NCBI RefSeq assembly: GCF_003171515.1
Contig: NC_089394.1
Span: forward strand, 2,170,001 to 2,234,000
Direction of reading: 5' to 3'
Source: Pyrenophora tritici-repentis
Taxonomy: Eukaryota > Ascomycota > Dothideomycetes > Pleosporales > Pleosporaceae
DNA length: 64,000 nucleotides
In this document: positions 34,084-45,842 of the stretch, one piece after another
Layout: each line of letters begins with the position of its first letter
Numbering within the stretch: position 1 is the stretch's first letter
Position numbers and translations under genes: made by a program
The notes under the pieces: generated by a model
The model's database searches: none
Seen by the model: the letters and a program-made list of their open reading frames with translations, nothing else
What the model was told of the DNA's origin: nothing

Positions 34084-36375
34084 TCAAGTTACTGCAACAG
34101 CACTTGGCATGACACGTTGGTAGTCCAGACTCTTCTGCTTTGCATTTTTCTGGAACTTTTGATCGTTTTTGACGACCCACAAGCCAAACTCGCGGATGGA
34201 AAATGCATTCAAGAGCACATCGCGACCATATTCGGGATCGCTCTTGAGGGTGATGGCAGGGTAGTCGCGACACAAGCTGTCCAAACTCAGCTGCGCTTTG
34301 TTGAGTGGACCGTTGGCTGCCTTTTCAACAACTTTGGCAATATCAACGGCGCGTCCGTGAATCATGCGCAATGCGTCGAGATCGGAGCGTAGATTGTGGC
34401 CGACCACAATGGTATCCTTGTCGATGAACTTCCACAACGCGGCGCGAGCTGCCGGCCATCCCTTGAAGACCCTGTAGCCAAACCTTCGTGCCGCTTCAAA
34501 GTCTGCCCAGCCGAAAAGCCCGGTGACTGTTGAGCACCAGTTCCTGACCTCCGCGTCTGGATCTGTGCAGACGAGGTGGTTCATGAGAATACGACAAGTG
34601 AGGACGTCGACCGCCGCAATCTTGACTACTTCTTGAAGGCCATCTGCAAGAACGATTCTGCTACATGAGAGGGCAACGACACGGAGGGCAGGTTTCTTTG
34701 TGTCGTGCGCAGGTGCAGACTCAAATTCGGTAGAGGGATACTGGATAGTGTAATCGTCTTTGAAGGCCTTTGGGACGGGCAAGTATTCGCTTTGCAGTAT
34801 CTTGGGCAGATGACACATGCGATCAAATGCTGCCAGGACCTCGGGCTGCCTGTAAACTTGGACCCTAGTCCACTTAAGGTCACAGACGGTAACATTGCCT
34901 TCATGGCCGATGAAGATGTTTGCCTGAATAAGAAGCCGCAAAATCTTGGCTTGAACGTTCTTTGCTTCTTCCAGTTCAGCAGCGCCGCTGGTATCCGCGC
35001 CAGCTGGTATGATAGCTAACGGTACATGACTCGGCACAGGCTGCTGATGCTGAGGATGGTGAAGGGGACCGGAAGATCTACCGTTGATGGGTGATTGACT
35101 AGCAGCAGCAGGCGGACGAGTAGTGGCGGGAGATGGATGAGTAGTGGCAGGAGATGGACGAATAGTGGCAGGAGGTGGACGAGCCGCAGCATGAGATGGA
35201 CGAGCCGCAGAAGGAGGCGGGCGAGCAGTCGCAAGGGGCCTCCGAGGCGAGTGGCCACCACCGCGACCGCGAGACGACCCCGAAGGCTGACGTAGAAGAC
35301 CCTCTTGTCGTAGTCGATCTCGCTCTCGAGCGTTGAGCATCCAAGATTCTCTACCGGTTAGATCCAACCTCTGGCCGCCAATACCATGAGCATCAACCCC
35401 GTGTTGCCTAAGACCTGGCTCGGACCTGCAGACCCTACCACAACCGTTGATATCACAGACGAAGACGGCACCATTAGCGGCTTGCTCATCAGCGACGGGT
35501 GGGTAGTGAGCAGGGGGCGCTCGTGAAGACGTCGCCTCGGAGACCTGTTGTGCTTGTCGGACCGGCGGACGTGTGTTCAGCGTTACTGTCTGCATCGGGG
35601 AGGCCACTACCAAATTCGGGCCTTGGGGGTTGGTGTAGTTGACAACCAATGGATGTGTGTTCTTACGTGCTGGTTTACTAGCCTTGACCTTCGCATGAAG
35701 CTCTGTAGCGACCGTCTGAGTCTTTGGACTAGAAGCAACAAGAGTGCAACCTAGCCAATGGCTGTTGTAGTGGCCATAAGAATGAAAGGTCTTCTTGCAT
35801 TGAGGGCATTGTATGACATTCTCATTAGTCTTCGTCTGCAGGATTGACGGTTGCGTCACCCCCTCCTCGCCGTAGTCGGTTATAGTAGGGTGGTCGTCTT
35901 TGGGTATGTCCAGATCAACGTATTTGTTGGTAGTAGGCGAAGGCGACTTCTTGGGTGCGGCATGCCTAAAGTCTGCACACTGGTTGTTCAAATTGCTCCG
36001 GTGTCTGTTGAACCCCTTCTGGGTGGTGAATGTCTCTTGGCAACGATCGCAGTAGATAGGCATCTCGACCTCTTCGCCTTCAACAGCCGCTTCACACTCA
36101 CTAAGTGACTTGGAGTGATCGAGGAAGTCCCTCTGTGAGCAGAAGGTCCGGTTGCACTTGTCGCATGTGAAGGCTGGCCGAGCGTGGTTTTCCTGAATGC
36201 AGTGGATCTCCAGGGCGTGTGTGCTGTTCAAGGTACGACCGCAATCATTGCAAGTATGATTTGAAGAAGCGTCTTTGTGATTGGCAGCATGGTCACTCAG
36301 CTCACCTTTACTGCCGAACGACTCACCGCATATGGCGCAATGGCATGCGAGCCTGGGGGAATGATCGCCGGCCAT
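34084..36375 (-). CDS. C2H2 zinc-finger protein with a C-terminal Rex4-like exonuclease domain of degenerate active site
   Basis: A single exon of 763 residues from the ATG at 36375; an in-frame ATG at 36510 would add 45 residues of untypical sequence. Six finger-like Cys/His modules lie in the first half, for example CAICGESFGSKGELSDHAANH, CNDCGRTLNSTHALEIH, CPQCKKTFHSYGHYNSHWLGC and CDINGCGRVCRS. A Pro/Ala/Thr-rich repeat follows (about residues 375-430). The C-terminal domain (about 560-740) aligns by eye with DnaQ-type Rex4/ISG20 exonucleases: EVVKIAAVDVLT, NHLVCTDP, TGLFGWADFEAAR, IVVGHNLRSDLDALR and LSLDSLCRDY. The Exo I motif, normally LDCE, is LSCS here (about 569-572), removing two metal-binding acids, so nuclease activity is doubtful. 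Fingers plus a pseudo-exonuclease suggest RNA or DNA binding. Confidence 0.8.
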   Translation of the reverse strand: MAGDHSPRLACHCAICGESFGSKGELSDHAANHKDASSNHTCNDCGRTLNSTHALEIHCIQENHARPAFTCDKCNRTFCSQRDFLDHSKSLSECEAAVEGEEVEMPIYCDRCQETFTTQKGFNRHRSNLNNQCADFRHAAPKKSPSPTTNKYVDLDIPKDDHPTITDYGEEGVTQPSILQTKTNENVIQCPQCKKTFHSYGHYNSHWLGCTLVASSPKTQTVATELHAKVKASKPARKNTHPLVVNYTNPQGPNLVVASPMQTVTLNTRPPVRQAQQVSEATSSRAPPAHYPPVADEQAANGAVFVCDINGCGRVCRSEPGLRQHGVDAHGIGGQRLDLTGRESWMLNARERDRLRQEGLLRQPSGSSRGRGGGHSPRRPLATARPPPSAARPSHAAARPPPATIRPSPATTHPSPATTRPPAAASQSPINGRSSGPLHHPQHQQPVPSHVPLAIIPAGADTSGAAELEEAKNVQAKILRLLIQANIFIGHEGNVTVCDLKWTRVQVYRQPEVLAAFDRMCHLPKILQSEYLPVPKAFKDDYTIQYPSTEFESAPAHDTKKPALRVVALSCSRIVLADGLQEVVKIAAVDVLTCRILMNHLVCTDPDAEVRNWCSTVTGLFGWADFEAARRFGYRVFKGWPAARAALWKFIDKDTIVVGHNLRSDLDALRMIHGRAVDIAKVVEKAANGPLNKAQLSLDSLCRDYPAITLKSDPEYGRDVLLNAFSIREFGLWVVKNDQKFQKNAKQKSLDYQRVMPSAVAVT

Positions 36376-36853
36376 GGCTGGTGAAGGGCGTCGTAAAGTT
36401 GCCGTCTGCAAGGTAAGTGCGACGTGTCTAGGCAACCATGCTATGCTTGCGGGGTCATGCTGAGAGGCAGGCGCGATAGTGAGCACGGACAGGCGCCATG
36501 TCACGTGCAAACGGATGGAAGCTTCTGCGGCTCACCATTCGTGTACCCTGGCACTTTAAGATTGCAAAATTGCTCATAACGTTGAGGAAGAATTCAAAAA
36601 AGTACAAGAGGTGTTCGCTGTGGGGACTGGGCATGATTGGGTAGTCAGTGTGCTGAGTGTCTCACTGCAGAACGAGAAAAGCCACAGGCGCAAGATTTGT
36701 TGCATTTGTGATAGAATTCGAGGTGCAGTCAACAAAGAATCTAGCGACTACAAATAGACATATCTGTGTATGATTACAGAGAGTGTACCTTGCGTTATGC
36801 TAAGGTGACAGATTGTGCTTGTAAAGCCGAAGGGTCACCTTTACTTCCCTCTG
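36376..36853. other. Intergenic region
   Basis: This region contains the promoter of the zinc-finger gene and the 3' end of the pyrroline-5-carboxylate reductase gene, both on the minus strand. No other gene is seen. Confidence 0.4.
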
Positions 36854-37815
36854 CTAGAATCTCCTCGTATCATTGACGTGTTGTTCTCCTTCATCCTTCT
36901 CCATTGCTCTTGCTATTGTAACACTCTCTCTTAAGGCCTTTCCTAACGCTCCTCTAACACCCATCTCCTCCAATACCATGATGCCCCCAATTGTACACCC
37001 CTCCGGACTAGTGCCCATGTCTCTCAGTTCACCTGGTTGGATCCCACTTTGCAGCATTTCTGCTGTGCCGCGCATACTCTGGTAGATCTGCGCCTGGGCT
37101 ATAGGACGTGGTAGACCAACTGCCACAGCAGCGTCGATGAAAGCGTCGCACATTATGGACCAAAAAGCGGGGGTCGAGCCTCCTACAGCTGTTGTTGCAG
37201 CCATCAGGCGAGGAGCTATATGTACAGGTTTTCCAATGTGGGAGAAAATCTCGTTTGCGATGTCCATAAACGCTGGTGGGAAGCCCGAAGCAGGCTCTTC
37301 GATGGCGGTCAATGATTGCGAGACCTGCGCTGCGACGTTGGGGAGAGTGCGGAGAACCCAAATCTTTCTTGCTTCTTCCTCCGATAGGTCGGCACGAATT
37401 AGACTTTCCAACCTCTCTCTGGACCATCCTGCCACTACACTGATTAGAGGTTTGCCCACTAGTGCCTGACTCATGCCTTCCTCTCTGAGAGTTACTTCTA
37501 CTTGTGATGGATCGACGCCCAATATCACAACATTGGCACCTTTCACTGCCCAAACATTGTAACCCATAAAAGTAGTAAAGCTTCCGTACTTTTCGGACTT
37601 AAAGAGAGCATCTAGTCGTTCCCTGCTGGTATGGCTCTGAACACATGCGGTGAATCTTTCAAATCTGGCTGGGGAGCCATCTGGGACTCTGATAAGGCTT
37701 TTCAGAATTGAAGTTCCAAGATTGCCTATGGAGAGGGTTAGAAAGGACTTCCGTATTCATTGTAATGGCTTGTCTCAATACCACATCCTAGCATGCAAAG
37801 CGTTCCGGCTGACAT
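36854..37815 (-). CDS. PRO3: Pyrroline-5-carboxylate reductase
   Basis: Exons are 37815-37782 and 37725-36854 (301 residues; 56-bp intron). The short first exon encodes MSAGTLCMLGC. Splicing completes the Rossmann motif GCGNLGTSIL (10-19). The body shows ANVVILGVDP, LVGKPLISVVAGW, WVLRTLPNVAAQV and GPAFWS-type sequence (GGSTPAFW). The C-terminal dimer and active-site segment is MGTSPEGCTIGGIMVLEEMGVRGALGKALRE. The enzyme reduces P5C to proline with NAD(P)H in the cytosol. It sits on the same strand directly downstream of proline dehydrogenase, which runs the opposite reaction in mitochondria. All key motifs are present. It could be a second, specialised copy rather than the only housekeeping enzyme. 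Confidence 0.92.
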
Positions 37816-38221
37816 GATGCTGTTTAAGATTTTGATTTGAATCAAAGAAATACGATGAAATAAACTTGTCGTGCTGCTCTTATGTTTAGTAAATCCAGGG
37901 TATCGTACCTCGAGACGTTGCGTTGCAGACATGCCACTATCGGAAGACCACCTGGCCCCCACATACCCTGATCTGATTGGGCCCTGGTCAATCGTGGGGG
38001 ACCACGTCGACCCGCATTCGCGCCTGCACTCTTCCGCATATACGTACCGTCATCATAGAACCCAGCTTGACAGTAGCCGCAGGCCTGCATGTAGAGATTG
38101 GTCTAGGATCAAGTGTTCTAAGCACTTGAGACAGAGCTGTGGATAATGAGCGCCTTACCGCAGCGACGGAATTTATGTAAATTAGATTGGTATGAACTAT
38201 GTAAAAAATCGCGTTGTCCTA
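37816..38221. other. Intergenic region between the two proline-metabolism genes
   Basis: About 400 bp separate the 3' end of proline dehydrogenase from the P5C reductase start, both on the minus strand. No coding frame is supported. Confidence 0.4.
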
Positions 38222-39695
38222 TCAAGCCCAGAAGAATCTCCTCTTGACTTCTCTCTTAAGCGCAGAAAACTCATCCTTGGTCCTCAAAACTGCATCCCTA
38301 TTCTCCACAGCTCGCCGTAGTAGATACCCGAAGCACTCACTCATGCTGCCCCAGGTGGTACACTTCAATACCTCTGGTGCCTTTCCACCTTCGCCCTTCT
38401 CTGCCAGCAATGAGAAACTAACTTCATCCGACATACCGTGCAGTTGCCCATATGCAACGGGCACAGTGGGCAAGCCAGCCTGCAGGCGTTGACGATGGAG
38501 TTTGTTGGTTGAGAGTACGGATTCGCGGTTGTGCGAAGCGATGAAGAGATTTACTGAGGGAAAAGGTCTCGCATGAGGTCCAATTGCGCCAAAGGGACCG
38601 ATTTGCTGGCATAGAGCCCCTTGGGCTAGGCTATTGTATGCGTTGTCGGTATCTTCTTTTGTATCGTGGATTAGAGATCGATCGTCTGAAAGCATATATG
38701 CGCCTCGCACAAGCTTTAGTCCAAGTGTAAACCCGTCCTTTTCTGCTTCAGCCAAGTGTTGTTCAACCACTGCGGGCGTCTCCTTGAGATAGCATTGGTA
38801 AGTGTTGTAAATGACGGCTTTCCCATCTCGATTGAACTTGCGCATTAATTCGAGAGCCATACGAGCGATACCTTTCTGCCATCTTTGAGACTCTGCGTCA
38901 ACGATGATCTGTACACCACGCTCTTTGCACTTGGTGGCTATTCCCTCGAGTGCATCGAGCATCTGTTGTGGTGGAAGTTCACCTTTGCTGAACGCGGTCG
39001 CAACGGCTGGGCCAGCTCCTGTGGTTCTGTGAAAACAGTCAGTGTCCGATCTCCCAAGCATTACCAGAGAGTTTGACTCACTTTATAGCAAGAATATCAC
39101 CCTCTGAAATTAGATTCAGTGTCCCCAATGTCCCCTGTCTCCAAGCCTCAATATCTGCGTCCTGCGTTACAATAGATTTATCGTCTACGAATTTCTCTGA
39201 GGCATGATGATCAGCCGACTCAGTGTTGTGGTCGAACACCATCTCTTTTGCGTACGTCAGGATCACGCCCTTGAACCCGAGGTCCTTCAGCTGCTTCACA
39301 CATGCCTTGGTCTCTTGTTCTGTCTCTCCAGCACAGAATTGGTTGTATAGGCTTCGCTTTAAGATGGCTTTGAGGACGGGATTGCGTTCTATATTGAACA
39401 GGTAGCTTCGGCCCGGTTTGGAGAAGAATGATAGAAGGTGTAGTGCTGGTGTCAGAAGGAACTTGTTGGACGAGACTGTAGCTATGAGAAGGGAGCGGAG
39501 CAGCATGTTCGTTGGCATTATTGATAGGGGATATTGCGAGCGTAGCTGTGCTTGTGTTTGTGTTGTTGTGCCCTTCTCTCGTGGAACCACGGATGTAGCG
39601 ATATGCCGTATTCCATAGGGATTGAAATTATTGAGAACGCTCTTCTTGCCACATATGTATCTTAATGACATTGGCGAAAGTCGTCGTTGAAGCAT
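38222..39695 (-). CDS. PUT1: Proline dehydrogenase (proline oxidase), mitochondrial
   Basis: Exons are 39695-39082 and 39026-38222 (472 residues; 55-bp intron). The start at 39695 gives a basic, Arg-rich leader (MLQRRLSPMSLRYICGKK) suited to mitochondrial import; an ATG 111 bp upstream would add a hydrophobic stretch and is less likely. The FAD-dependent barrel shows LAIKTTGAGPA across the splice site, GVQIIVDAESQRWQ, VIYNTYQCYLKETP, LKLVRGAYMLSDD, VNLFIASHNRESV, YGQLHGMSDEVSF and the C-terminal ECFGYLLRRAVENRD. All are standard for PRODH. It oxidises proline to P5C and passes electrons to the respiratory chain. Its neighbour is P5C reductase rather than the P5C dehydrogenase or permease of classical fungal prn clusters. 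Confidence 0.93.
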
Positions 39696-41489
39696 AATTG
39701 ATGAAACTTTGAATAATCGCTGATTGACGGTTATGAAGAGTAGGAGAAGAAATAAGTCCACAATGGGAGCAAGGAAATTGATCCAAGATAGTGTACCGGT
39801 TGCCATTGCTCAGCATCGCAGGTAGATACCGTTATCTCATCCTACCCCATATCATCTAATGCTAATGCAGGACCCCGCTCCATGTCTAGAACGTGGGGCG
39901 TGGCCATGCTCGTGACACTATCGCGTCACGGCCCGTACTTAGGGCATCCAACCGAAGCGTGTGGAAATACCGGATGCGGCTGGATTTAGTGCTAGCATGA
40001 TGCAAGAGACGAGATGATAAGCATCTTAAGGCCAATGGTAATAATGAGAGAATGCCAGAGTGTTCTAGTGCGGGGTTGACGTCGAGCGGCTTTGATCGGG
40101 TTATGCAAATGACGATGTCGGGCTTACTACGGAAGGGTTCCAATGGAAACTGTAGAAGCTTCGCGTATTCACTTCACGACACCTGCAAAAGTCCTAATTC
40201 AAGTCAACGTTTTTTGTGATTCCATGGGTCCTTTGTAGACTAGACAGTATTTTTTTTCCTTTTGCCTTTATTGACCAACATTGTATTGGCTGCGCCCATC
40301 GTATCAATTTATTGAAAACCTTCACTAACACCGTCTCATGGCTGTCACACCTCAGCTTGGGCTTTGCGACTATCCAGATATCGAAAGCCGAAATTATGCG
40401 AGAAGCCCCCACATCCGTTGTACGTAACGAATATGGTGTTATTCCAGGGATTAGTCGGACTCGCATTGTTGACAAGGTGATGTGCTTTGTCCTGATCACA
40501 CTACAAGCAGGCGATTCCAAGGTGACTAGCAGGATGCAGATGTGATTGCTCAATGCGTCATTCTCTCGACAACAAGTCTATGAATGAAATAGAACTTGGA
40601 AAGAACAATAGCTGATGGCTCAGCTTGCCACATAGATTTTCCGTTTCAATGGCTGGGGAGAGATGACGTCTCTGTTTTGGGAGGTTGTGCTAGAAGCAAG
40701 TGGCGGTAACCCTCGATGATAGTCGTGTCAGCTAACATCTATCTCTACTCACGATGGAAGCAAACATTATCTGAGAAATGCTATTGCATAGCATAATCGG
40801 AAGATGTAATCGATCATGCACGAGTTCAGGAGAGAAGTGGGAAAGAGCAAGCCAGTCGGCTGTGCATATGTCTTATCGATAACGCGCTAGTATTCACTAT
40901 GAGCCACGTAGCAGGGTGCGCTGACATTATAACGACATATGAATTGAACGCGGGGTCTACCCAACATGTGCGACGGCGGGTAGCGAGTCGTCATGAAGGA
41001 AATAGGATGAGCTTCCGATGAATAGCAGTGCTGTCTACACCTAACTAGCTCTCGGAAGCGTCACATGACAGCATGACTATCGAGAACTTATGAGTACATA
41101 GTACTTGCGTGGCCTTGGCTGGTAGATTGTTATAACCAATCGATGTGATAGTTTCTGAAATGGATATGAAGCAATCGTCTCCTTCAGGGTGTGGTAGAAT
41201 ATAGTGTAATGGTATGTACCGTAGAAACGTGGTTTTGCTGTTCTGTTGAGCGAGTGCAGACAAGCACGGGCCTAGACCCTGCAAGGAACATGGATGGATG
41301 GCCGGTGCATGACGGAGCACGTTCACGTCAGTACAGAGCCACCATCTTCACCAGCCCTCAACCCCAGCTTTGCTCTTTGCTGCTGTCGCTGCCGTTCTTA
41401 GGGTCCATGCCTGGCAGTCGTCATGCCGCTTGATCGCCGCGCCCGATGAGCTGCTCCCAAGACCGCAGCCCGCGTCGCCCTTCCCTACC
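39696..41489. other. Divergent intergenic region (1.8 kb)
   Basis: This region holds the promoters of the minus-strand proline dehydrogenase and the plus-strand RGP1 gene. Overlapping open frames on opposite strands at 40194-40553 have no features. A T run lies at 40250-40257. Confidence 0.45.
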
Positions 41490-44119
41490 ATGTCCGCATC
41501 GAACATCCGGGTATTTGTACAATGGAAGGATTCTACAGTGTTCGCTGGCGAAGACATAGAATGCACTATTACCTTTAAAAATGTAGCCCCTCTCCAAGGA
41601 CACGACCGCTCCCCCACACGCAGGCCGAATGGCTTTGCCATGGGAGGAGAGCGCCAGCGCAAGCTTAATGTCCCACCCGTTCACTCGTCAACGCGGCCCT
41701 CCGTCTCTCGCAATTCATCCTTCGCCTCGCAATTACCGCCGTCAAATGTTCGTGGACATGGCCCTGCACTATCCCTATACACGCCATCAACAACTGGAGG
41801 ACGCGCATCGGCCGTGCCACCGAGCTCAGCACATGGCAACGGCAATAGTAATAGCAATGGTAATGGCAATGGCAATGGCAATAGTAATCATGCGAGCGCG
41901 CAGAAGCATGGGAGGTCCGTGTCAATTGTCTCCTTGGGGACTGATGCCGGTACCGAATTGAGTCATGATAGAGGCATACCGATCAGACGACCAGCCAGGG
42001 GGCACGGAAGATCAGCAAGTCTGCAGGTCGTGCCCGGCAGACCAAACTCCTATCCCAGTACGGCCAACACAAGTGCTTGATATTCCTTTGGCTGACACGG
42101 CAGTAGTTTCTTCACCGGGCCATCGCTCAGCCACACACCCCTCTCCACTCTCTGGTGAAGCCTCCTCTCCGAGAATCCATGAGCCCGCCGACTTTGCCTT
42201 TCCTGCGCGTCGGAATGGAAGACGACCAGGCGTCACGACAACCCCAAGTACCCCAGCTCTACCAGTCACAGGACGAAAACCTTCAAATTCCTTCTCACAC
42301 AGCTTCAAATTCCCCGCCGCACCTCCACCTGAAGATGTGTCGCAACCACAACCACAAACCAACAACAGCCCTCCCAAGCTCCCGATACATGTACGACGTA
42401 ACTCTCCACAGCCACCTCCTGACAGCCAAAAACCGCTTGGGCACTCCAATGCTGAATCACTTTCGCCGGTTGCCCGGATTATATCTGGTTCAAGCTTGAA
42501 TGACACTCCGCGTAGCAGTGGAGAGTTCTACTCCATGAGCAACAACTCCAACGAGACAATGGCTTCAGAATATGCGGCCCATCCTTCAGCACGCCTATTA
42601 CCCCGACCCTTACATCAACGACGACTATCGCATTTGGTCCCGCCAAGCAGACAGGCCCAGCCAGAGTCAATCATGATGGGGTACGCGCAGATAATGGGTT
42701 CATTTACCCTGGATGGATCTCTCATCAACCAGGCACCTTTTGAAGAAGTAAAGAGAAAGGGTGTACTTGGTGGCCAGGGCTCAGGTGGTGTCGTGGGCGT
42801 TGAAAAGACGAAGCGCGAAAGCGGACTGTTTGGTGCATTGGGCTGGGGCAATATCGGAGAGTCTTTGGGTGGACTGTTGGGCCCTTCAGAACCATCCAGT
42901 ATCCGGGAAATGAGAGGTATCGCCAGCTCCAAGACCGTCCCTCTCATCACGACACCGCAGTCCATCCTGTTCGTCGATTTGAAGCTCGCGCCTGGGGAAA
43001 GCCGCAGCTACAAGTACAGCTTCACGATACCACGGGGTCTGCCACCTTCGCACAAAGGACGATCCATGAAGGTGGCATACAATCTCACCATTGGTACACA
43101 ACGCGCAGGTTCGACCAAAGAACAACAAGTAAAGCATGTGGATATTCCGTTCCGAGTCTTTGGCAGCGTAAACAGTATGTTTGGTCCCATCAAGAATAGT
43201 GAGTACATGTTAACGTTGTCTAGGTCGTGGCGAAATCCTTGGGCACGATCTTATGTCCCCATACATCATGCTACGGGATCAAGCACGAACATCAAGCATT
43301 GATCCCTCGACAAGCGCAAAGTCCTCTCCGACCAAGAAGAGTGCTCCATCCGGCAAGCCAGATGAAAACACATTTGGCGAATTCCTTGAATACGTCGACA
43401 ATCTTCTTGACCGCCCGCAACAAAACTCTAGTATGGGCTTGCTGTCGCCCACGGGCACCATGCCTGGTCGGTCATCTTTCGGTGAAGAGCCCCAGACCAT
43501 GAAAGAGGTTATCGATACAGCGATTTTGCGCAGTAATTTGACCGGTGCAGCCAATCAAAGCGCCAATCGATTTGAGATAGCTCGCAGTGGTCGTCGTGTA
43601 GCAGTCATCATGCTAGCTCGACCCTCATATCGTCTGGGGGAGACAATGACCGCGGTAATAGACTTTACAGACTCACACATCCCGTGTTACTCGATCCAGA
43701 TGTCGCTCGAGACGTCTGAAAAGGTTGATCCAGCCATAGCACTTCGATCTAACGCCTCAATTTACCGAGTTACGAAGAAGGTGCACGCATCGTTTTCTGA
43801 AAATGCGCTTTTTGCCCAGAAACTTGCATTCTCGCCCACGATACCCCCAAATGCGACGCCGGAGTTCATCACCAGTGGAGTGAGTCTCGAGTGGAAACTA
43901 AGGATTGAATTCATCACGCCGCGCTTGACGCATGAGGATGGCGGACAAGCGACATGGGATGATCTCCTCGAAGAGATATCTAGCGACGATCGGGGTACCA
44001 TACTGGCCGCTGCGCAACGGTTACCGGCAGAGAGCTTTGAGGTTCAAGTTCCGATCCGTGTTTACGGGGCAGTGAGCGGGGCGCCGGAGGCCCTTGAACC
44101 AGATGGTCTCCCAGTGTAA
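41490..44119 (+). CDS. RGP1: Rgp1-like subunit of the Ric1-Rgp1 Ypt6/Rab6 exchange factor
   Basis: Exons are 41490-42057, 42104-43174 and 43224-44119 (844 residues; introns 46 and 49 bp). The N-terminal beta sandwich starts VFVQWKDSTVFAGEDIECTITFKN. A long Ser/Pro/Asn-rich disordered insert follows (about 45-330), including an Asn-Gly repeat near 41830-41890. The conserved core includes MMGYAQIMGSFTLDGSLIN, LAPGESRSYKYSFTIPRGLPPS and, after splicing, FGSVNSRGEILGHDLMSPYIML. The C-terminal part has VIDFTDSHIPCYSIQMSLETSE, LEWKLRIEFIT and FEVQVPIRVYG. Rgp1 works with Ric1 at the Golgi as guanine-nucleotide exchange factor for Ypt6. The donor GTATGT at 43175 is preferred to GTGAGT at 43199, which would leave a 25-bp intron. 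Confidence 0.9.
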
Positions 44120-44506
44120 GGTAATTTTACCCACGCACTCGTATCATACCGGGACACCCACCCAACACCCGGGCGTAGTTCCATCGTACTTCGGCAAATT
44201 ACTGGTTTTAAGTTGTTCTTTGAGCGAACTGGGTCTGGTGGTTTCTGTTCAATGTACAAATGACTTTCGGGGAAACGGGTATAACGTCTTGGGGACATAA
44301 ACCTGGAAAACACTTTGAACATAGCAGTTTTTGTAGTATACCAGCTTCACATTGGGGCAAAGCCCGGAAATGGAAAAGAATTTCATCTGTTCTGAAAATG
44401 GTTGCTTTGCTTCATGAATATGAGTGGTACAGCTGACGATGTTTCATGAGGACCCTACGATAGGGATCATCGTCAAGCGCTACCAAAATCTCTTCTCGAA
44501 ATACAC
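44120..44506. other. Intergenic region
   Basis: This region holds the 3' end of RGP1 and the promoter or 5' exon area of the next small gene. An ATG with short open frame at 44424 is in another phase. Confidence 0.35.
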
Positions 44507-45284
44507 ATGCACATTAAGAGAGACGGCAACTTCCTCCACCACTCTCAGTCCATCGCCAACGGGAACCATTATCGACAACCTCATCGTGAACTACCTCATA
44601 TTGTGCACATCTTCCCTCTCGAGCAGAGCCCCTACCAGGAACATGAGCGGTCCCTCGATATCAAAATGAGGGTAAAGACAGATGAATTTGAGGATCTTAT
44701 CAACCGTCTAGAGGAGAGTACTCTTAAAATAGCCGAGGCGATTGAGGTGTATGTATTCTACTGTCTAATTCCCCTTCTATGATTCAAACGTTTGCTAACA
44801 TCCCACTCCTTTTAGTATCGAGAACCGTGAGTTCACCTTTTTTGACATTGAAGCCCCTCAACCCAACCCACCTAGCACCGAGGCCCCTCAGCCCACCTCC
44901 ACTACAACCAGTTTCTTCGATTTCAACAAGATCACATGGATGACAGTCGCATCGGCCGACTTCCTAGCCTTCCGCTACCGCCACGAAATCCGCATCATCG
45001 GCCGCGCAGTCGTAGCAGGAGCGCACCTCGTCATCGAGCACTGGGAACAGCGACAGTGTCAGATTCAAATCGAGAAAGAAGAGGAAGCTAGGTTCAAGAA
45101 GGAGGAGGAAGAAGCTGAGCTGTTTTTGGAAATGTTGGTGGAGACGGAAAGGGATAGGCAGATCCGGAATGCGGCAATGGCGCGCCTTTGGCATGAGACA
45201 CGTTCGCAGGATATGCTGGACTTGGAGTCAGGGTCTTCGTCTTGGGGGACGACGATGTCTGAATCTTCGCGGGATCATGAGTAG
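44507..45284 (+). CDS. Small charged coiled-coil protein, function unknown
   Basis: Exons are 44507-44748 and 44816-45284 (236 residues from the first ATG; 67-bp intron with GTATGT donor and GCTAAC branch point). The true start may be the ATG at 44666 (MRVKTDEFEDLINRLEES), giving 183 residues, or may lie in an unseen upstream exon. After a helical beginning there is a PNPPSTEAPQPTSTTT linker and a segment with ITWMTVASADFLAFRYR and GRAVVAGAHLVIEHWEQRQ. A Lys/Glu-rich coiled coil follows (about 145-205). I recognise no family. The splice quality and the uniform codon usage across the junction make a real gene likely. Confidence 0.6.
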
Positions 45285-45842
45285 GGCTGGCTATATCGTG
45301 TTTTTTTATCGAGGGATGTTTGATCTGTATGGTGCTTTTGTAGCAAAGTCCTGGCTATGTCTTTGCAGTCTCATATGAAGAGCTGCAAAGATATTAAGGC
45401 AGGTTCTTGATGTCTCCTCTCATTATTCTTGTTTATTCATTATCAAAGGACATTGATGCAGGTGTCGTTATTTCAGTCTATGAACAGACATGATGCGATT
45501 CTTAGAGTTGTCGAATTACAACAGGATATGCGGACCATTTCTTTCTCTATCACCAGAAAAACATTAATATCACAGGACGTGATATGTCCAAAATGACACA
45601 AAACATCCTATCTGACACTTGAACAAGTAGATAAATGGTTACCAATCATTCCTTAGTCGCAGAAGCATTTACTCATATTCAAAGTTAGAAAGTTCAAATT
45701 GATGTCATTGGCCGTCATGTGGAAAGAAATACACATAGCCCTAATCACAGTCCATCACTGAGAAAGAAGCCTCGCTCAGAGTCGATGCCTAGAGAACCCA
45801 CTTCCTGAATCTTGAAAAGCTCGCCACTCCTCCATCCACGGC
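45285..45842. other. Convergent intergenic region
   Basis: This A+T-rich stretch lies between two convergent 3' ends. Nothing else is seen. Confidence 0.4.

Noticed and set aside
40194..40553. Pair of mirror open frames of 109 and 119 codons
   Set aside because: Located between divergent promoters, overlapping on opposite strands, no features.
41629..41961. Alternative-frame protein inside RGP1 with Met/Ala repeats
   Set aside because: It is the Asn-Gly repeat of RGP1 read in another frame; the RGP1 frame is supported by flanking conserved domains.
43199..43223. 25-bp intron in RGP1 (GTGAGT to TCTAG)
   Set aside because: Too short for the spliceosome. A better donor GTATGT at 43175 gives a normal 49-bp intron and joins SVN to SRGEILGHDLMSP in frame.
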